Source of the DNA: Bin127 sp965203505
Lineage (GTDB): Bacteria > Chloroflexota > Dehalococcoidia > Lucifugimonadales > Lucifugimonadaceae
Assembly: GCA_965203505.1 (NCBI GenBank)
Contig: OZ241880.1
Span: 806,001 to 870,000 of the forward strand
Direction: 5' to 3'
DNA length: 64,000 nucleotides
Shown here: in pieces, positions 59,895 to 64,000 of the stretch
Numbering within the stretch: position 1 is the stretch's first letter
Layout: every line of letters starts with the position of its first letter
The notes under the pieces: generated by a model
What the model was told of the DNA's origin: nothing
Seen by the model: the letters and a program-made list of their open reading frames with translations, nothing else
Database searches by the model: none
Translations under genes and position numbers: made by a program

Positions 59895-61243
59895 AACACC
59901 AATCGCAGCCATTGGTAATCCGAAATGGTCGCGTCATCGACCCTTCGCAAGGCTTCGATTCCATCGCTGATGTTGTGCTGATCGGGGGTGTTGTGGCATC
60001 CATCGAATCGCCCGGTTCAACCCGACTCTCGGATGGATGGCGAGAATTCGATGCGTTTGGCATGGTCGTATGCCCGGGTTTGATTGATCTTCACACTCAC
60101 TTGCGAACTCCCGGACAAGAGTGGAAGGAAGACCCGCGTACTGCTTCCGATGCCGCGGTGCGAGGCGGTTTCACAACGATCTGTGCTATGCCTAACACGT
60201 ATCCGGCGCAAGACAACGCTTCGGTGGTTAAGGAGTTGGCGCAAAGATGCGAAATCGAGTCCGCGGTTCGGGTGCGCCCGATCGGTGCGATCACTAAGGG
60301 ACGCAAAGGGAATGAAATGGCGCCGATGCACGAGTTGGTCGACGCGGGTGTGGTTGGCTTCTCCGACGATGGCGATCCTGTCATGTCGCCCCATCTGATG
60401 AGGCAAGCGTTGGCGTACTCATCGGATTTGGGCTTGCCGATCATCAATCACGCAGAAGATCGCGGATTGGTTTCTGAATGGGACATGAACGAAGGCGATG
60501 TTGCGACGCGCTTAGGATTGCGCGGCATCCCTAACAGCGCCGAGTCGGTGATGATAGCCCGCGACATCGAACTGGCCCGCATCACGAATGGCCGAGTACA
60601 CGTGCCTCACGTTTCGACTGCCGAGGCGGTTGAGATAGTCCGACGCGCGAAATCGGAGTCGATCAACGTCACGGCAGAAGCGACGCCTCATCATCTGGCA
60701 CTTACCGAAAACTGGGTTTACGGTGAGTGTGGCCATGTGCCACAAGTTCTTTCGTCAGGGGCGTACGACACCAATACCAAGATGGCCCCACCGTTGCGGA
60801 CGGAGACCGACCGAGTGGCCTTGATCGAAGGCCTGTTGGACGGCACTATCGACGTCATTGCCACTGACCACGCTCCCCACGCGGACACTGACAAGGTCTG
60901 CACCTTTACGGAAGCCGCAAATGGGATTATCGGCTTGGAGACGGCATTGTCTCTAGTTGTCGATAAAGCCGGGATTGATCTCAAGCTAGCGATCAAACGA
61001 TTCGCGACGGGCCCAGCAGCGATACTCGGTGACGCGGATATCGGCACGCTTAAACCCGGCACAAAAGGCGACGTAACAATCATCGATGCCGGTGCCGAAT
61101 GGCGCGTTGACGGAACAACGTTGGGGTCGAAGAGCCGAAACACTCCGTTGTTTAACGCCAACGCCAATGTCCGAGTGGTCGCTACCTTCGTTGGCGGTAA
61201 GAAGATTTGGGACGCTAGCGCGAGTGGAGCAATTGATGCCTAG
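59891..61243 (+). CDS. pyrC: Dihydroorotase, type I
   Basis: Cyclises carbamoyl aspartate to dihydroorotate. GTG 59891 overlaps pyrB by four bases. The 450-residue amidohydrolase has the metal motif 'GLIDLHTHLRTPGQEWKEDP', 'CAMPNTYPAQDN', 'GFSDDGDPV', 'IINHAEDRGL', and 'VIATDHAPHADTDK'. The type I class is usual in Gram-positive-style pyr operons. The last eight bases overlap the carA start. Confidence 0.95.
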   Translation: MKHQSQPLVIRNGRVIDPSQGFDSIADVVLIGGVVASIESPGSTRLSDGWREFDAFGMVVCPGLIDLHTHLRTPGQEWKEDPRTASDAAVRGGFTTICAMPNTYPAQDNASVVKELAQRCEIESAVRVRPIGAITKGRKGNEMAPMHELVDAGVVGFSDDGDPVMSPHLMRQALAYSSDLGLPIINHAEDRGLVSEWDMNEGDVATRLGLRGIPNSAESVMIARDIELARITNGRVHVPHVSTAEAVEIVRRAKSESINVTAEATPHHLALTENWVYGECGHVPQVLSSGAYDTNTKMAPPLRTETDRVALIEGLLDGTIDVIATDHAPHADTDKVCTFTEAANGIIGLETALSLVVDKAGIDLKLAIKRFATGPAAILGDADIGTLKPGTKGDVTIIDAGAEWRVDGTTLGSKSRNTPLFNANANVRVVATFVGGKKIWDASASGAIDA

Positions 61244-62447
61244 CAATTCACGCGGCCCCACGCTACTGGCCTTGAGCGATGGCTCGGTATTCCACGGCAG
61301 ACGTTTGGGTGCAGAAACGGAATCGGTCGGTTTAGTCGTATTCAACACGTCGATGACAGGTTACGAAGAGATGCTCACCGATCCATCGTACGGTGGGCAG
61401 ATCTTGGTTCCCACCTATCCACTCATCGGCAATTACGGCATCAATCTAAAAGATGCCCAATCCAAGCAGATCCAAGTCAAAGGGTTCGTAGTACGCGACG
61501 ACTGCGACGCGCCTTCGCATCCGCACTCGGAGATGACAATCCACGAATATCTCGAAATGAACGGCATACCGGGCGTATCAGGGGTCGACACGCGGGCAAT
61601 CACCCGTCGCATCCGGTCCGCCGGTGTGATGATGGGTGCAATCGTGCCGGGGGACGATGAGACGACGGCCACTGCAGCGTTGCAAGCGGCGCAATGGTAC
61701 GGCGACCAGAACTGGGTAGACGAAGTCGCGACCGAAGAGGAGTTCGAATGGCATGGCGACGGAACTGACGGCACTCGCCCAGCAACGGAGCTTCTGATCA
61801 GGTCTCAGCGTGCCGGCACCGTTACGGCAGACAACACCCGGGACCGGCCGCTTCGCATCGCGGTCATCGATTTCGGCGTCAAGTGGAACATTCTCCGCAA
61901 CATGATGGCGCGCAATTGCGATGTCAGAGTCTTTCCATGTGATGTAACTGCGGCGGAAGTCAAAGCCTTCAACCCAGACGGTATCGTCCTTTCACCAGGT
62001 CCAGGCGATCCAGCCGTCCTCGATGTTCCCGTCGAAACCATTCGAGAACTCTCCGATCTGGATGGTGACGGTCGAAATTCCATCCCTACGCTAGGAATCT
62101 GCCTAGGCCACCAGCTGGTCGCACGGGCCTTGGGTGCCGATACCTTCATGCTTCACTTCGGGCATCGCGGTGGCAACCAACCAGTCCAAGACCTCAGAAC
62201 TGGACGCGTATACGTGACCGCCCAAAACCACGGATACGCCGTTGATCCGGATAAGCTCCCTGATCGGACTGGTGTGAGCGTGACCCACATCAACCTTAAC
62301 GACAACACTGTTGCGGGCCTCGCGGACCAACCACACGGCATCATGGCCATCCAGTTCCACCCTGAAGCGTCCCCCGGTCCCCACGATAGCGAAATGATTT
62401 TCGACCAGTTCGTCGCCTCGATCAGGCAACGTTCCAGTAGGCGATAG
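61236..62447 (+). CDS. carA: Carbamoyl-phosphate synthase small chain
   Basis: Glutamine amidotransferase that feeds ammonia to CarB. ATG 61236 is chosen: GGAG lies seven bases before it and the product (403 residues) begins normally at 'RGPTLLALSDGSVFHG'; a longer frame exists within pyrC. The N-terminal CarA domain contains 'NTSMTGYEEMLTDPSYGGQI'. The GATase triad is Cys289 in 'LGICLGHQLVARALG', with His and Glu in 'IQFHPEASPGP'. It overlaps pyrC by eight bases, so translation is coupled. Confidence 0.96.
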   Translation: MPSNSRGPTLLALSDGSVFHGRRLGAETESVGLVVFNTSMTGYEEMLTDPSYGGQILVPTYPLIGNYGINLKDAQSKQIQVKGFVVRDDCDAPSHPHSEMTIHEYLEMNGIPGVSGVDTRAITRRIRSAGVMMGAIVPGDDETTATAALQAAQWYGDQNWVDEVATEEEFEWHGDGTDGTRPATELLIRSQRAGTVTADNTRDRPLRIAVIDFGVKWNILRNMMARNCDVRVFPCDVTAAEVKAFNPDGIVLSPGPGDPAVLDVPVETIRELSDLDGDGRNSIPTLGICLGHQLVARALGADTFMLHFGHRGGNQPVQDLRTGRVYVTAQNHGYAVDPDKLPDRTGVSVTHINLNDNTVAGLADQPHGIMAIQFHPEASPGPHDSEMIFDQFVASIRQRSSRR

Positions 62448-62456
62448 CGAGCAAAC

Positions 62457-64000
<1,544 letters not shown>

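Overview
The window looks like a chromosomal segment of a free-living Chloroflexota bacterium, most likely of the SAR202/Dehalococcoidia type. This rests on gene content and style, not on a marker gene: lipoprotein peptide-binding proteins with Pro/Thr-rich linkers, secreted proteins with a 'GW(N)xISFP' module, a DUF1800/DUF1501/NHL cluster, a DUF5679-like mini-protein, an actinobacterial-type inositol-phosphate synthase, and many stand-alone oxidoreductases. No rRNA gene is present, so the taxon is an inference.

Layout. 1-2.3 kb: end of a surface protein, then prfB with its programmed +1 frameshift. 2.5-8.2 kb: two tandem paralogous peptide-binding lipoproteins and two permeases. 8.3-16.3 kb: 2-hydroxyacid dehydrogenase, gamma-glutamyltransferase-like enzyme, anchored zinc peptidase, CDP-alcohol phosphatidyltransferase with PimA-like glycosyltransferase, and an amidase. 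16.3-23 kb: accessory region with dispersed GC-rich palindromic repeats, a 1348-residue restriction-modification protein, an Fn3 mini-protein and a 13-copy 27-bp tandem array. 23-30 kb: a helix-turn-helix/inositol-phosphate synthase fusion, a HicB-like protein with an aspartic protease, cysH behind a cysteine-codon leader peptide and terminator, an aminotransferase and a DppD/DppF-type ATPase pair. 30-37 kb: tRNA-Gln, a ceramidase-like protein, and a second OppD/OppF-type ATPase pair split by a nuclease-like gene cassette. 37-50 kb: PhyH dioxygenase, large metzincin-like secreted protein, rlmB, nitroreductase, aldehyde dehydrogenase, the DUF1800/DUF1501/NHL cluster, an MNT/HEPN module behind a probable attenuator, and a cysteine-free DUF5679-like protein. 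50-58 kb: esterase, 2-hydroxyacid and beta-hydroxyacid dehydrogenases, PAC2 protein, flavin reductase, ACT-malic enzyme, FAD oxidoreductase. 58-64 kb: a PyrR-attenuated pyrR-pyrB-pyrC-carA-carB operon running off the window.

How it fits together. Peptide or oligopeptide uptake (two binding proteins, two permeases, four ATPases) would feed amidase, peptidase and aminotransferase functions. Inositol-phosphate synthase, the CDP-alcohol transferase and the PimA-like transferase together suggest phosphatidylinositol-type lipids, perhaps mannosylated. RNA-level regulation is unusually visible: an RF2 frameshift, a PyrR attenuator, a cysteine leader-peptide attenuator before cysH, and a terminator/antiterminator pair before the MNT/HEPN genes.

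Strongest candidates for something new are the near-leaderless cysteine attenuator before cysH (26.0-26.2 kb), the HTH-Ino1 fusion with an internal start (23.06-24.45 kb), and the nuclease cassette between two ABC ATPase genes (33.1-35.5 kb). All functional assignments come from reading motifs by eye; no database search was run.
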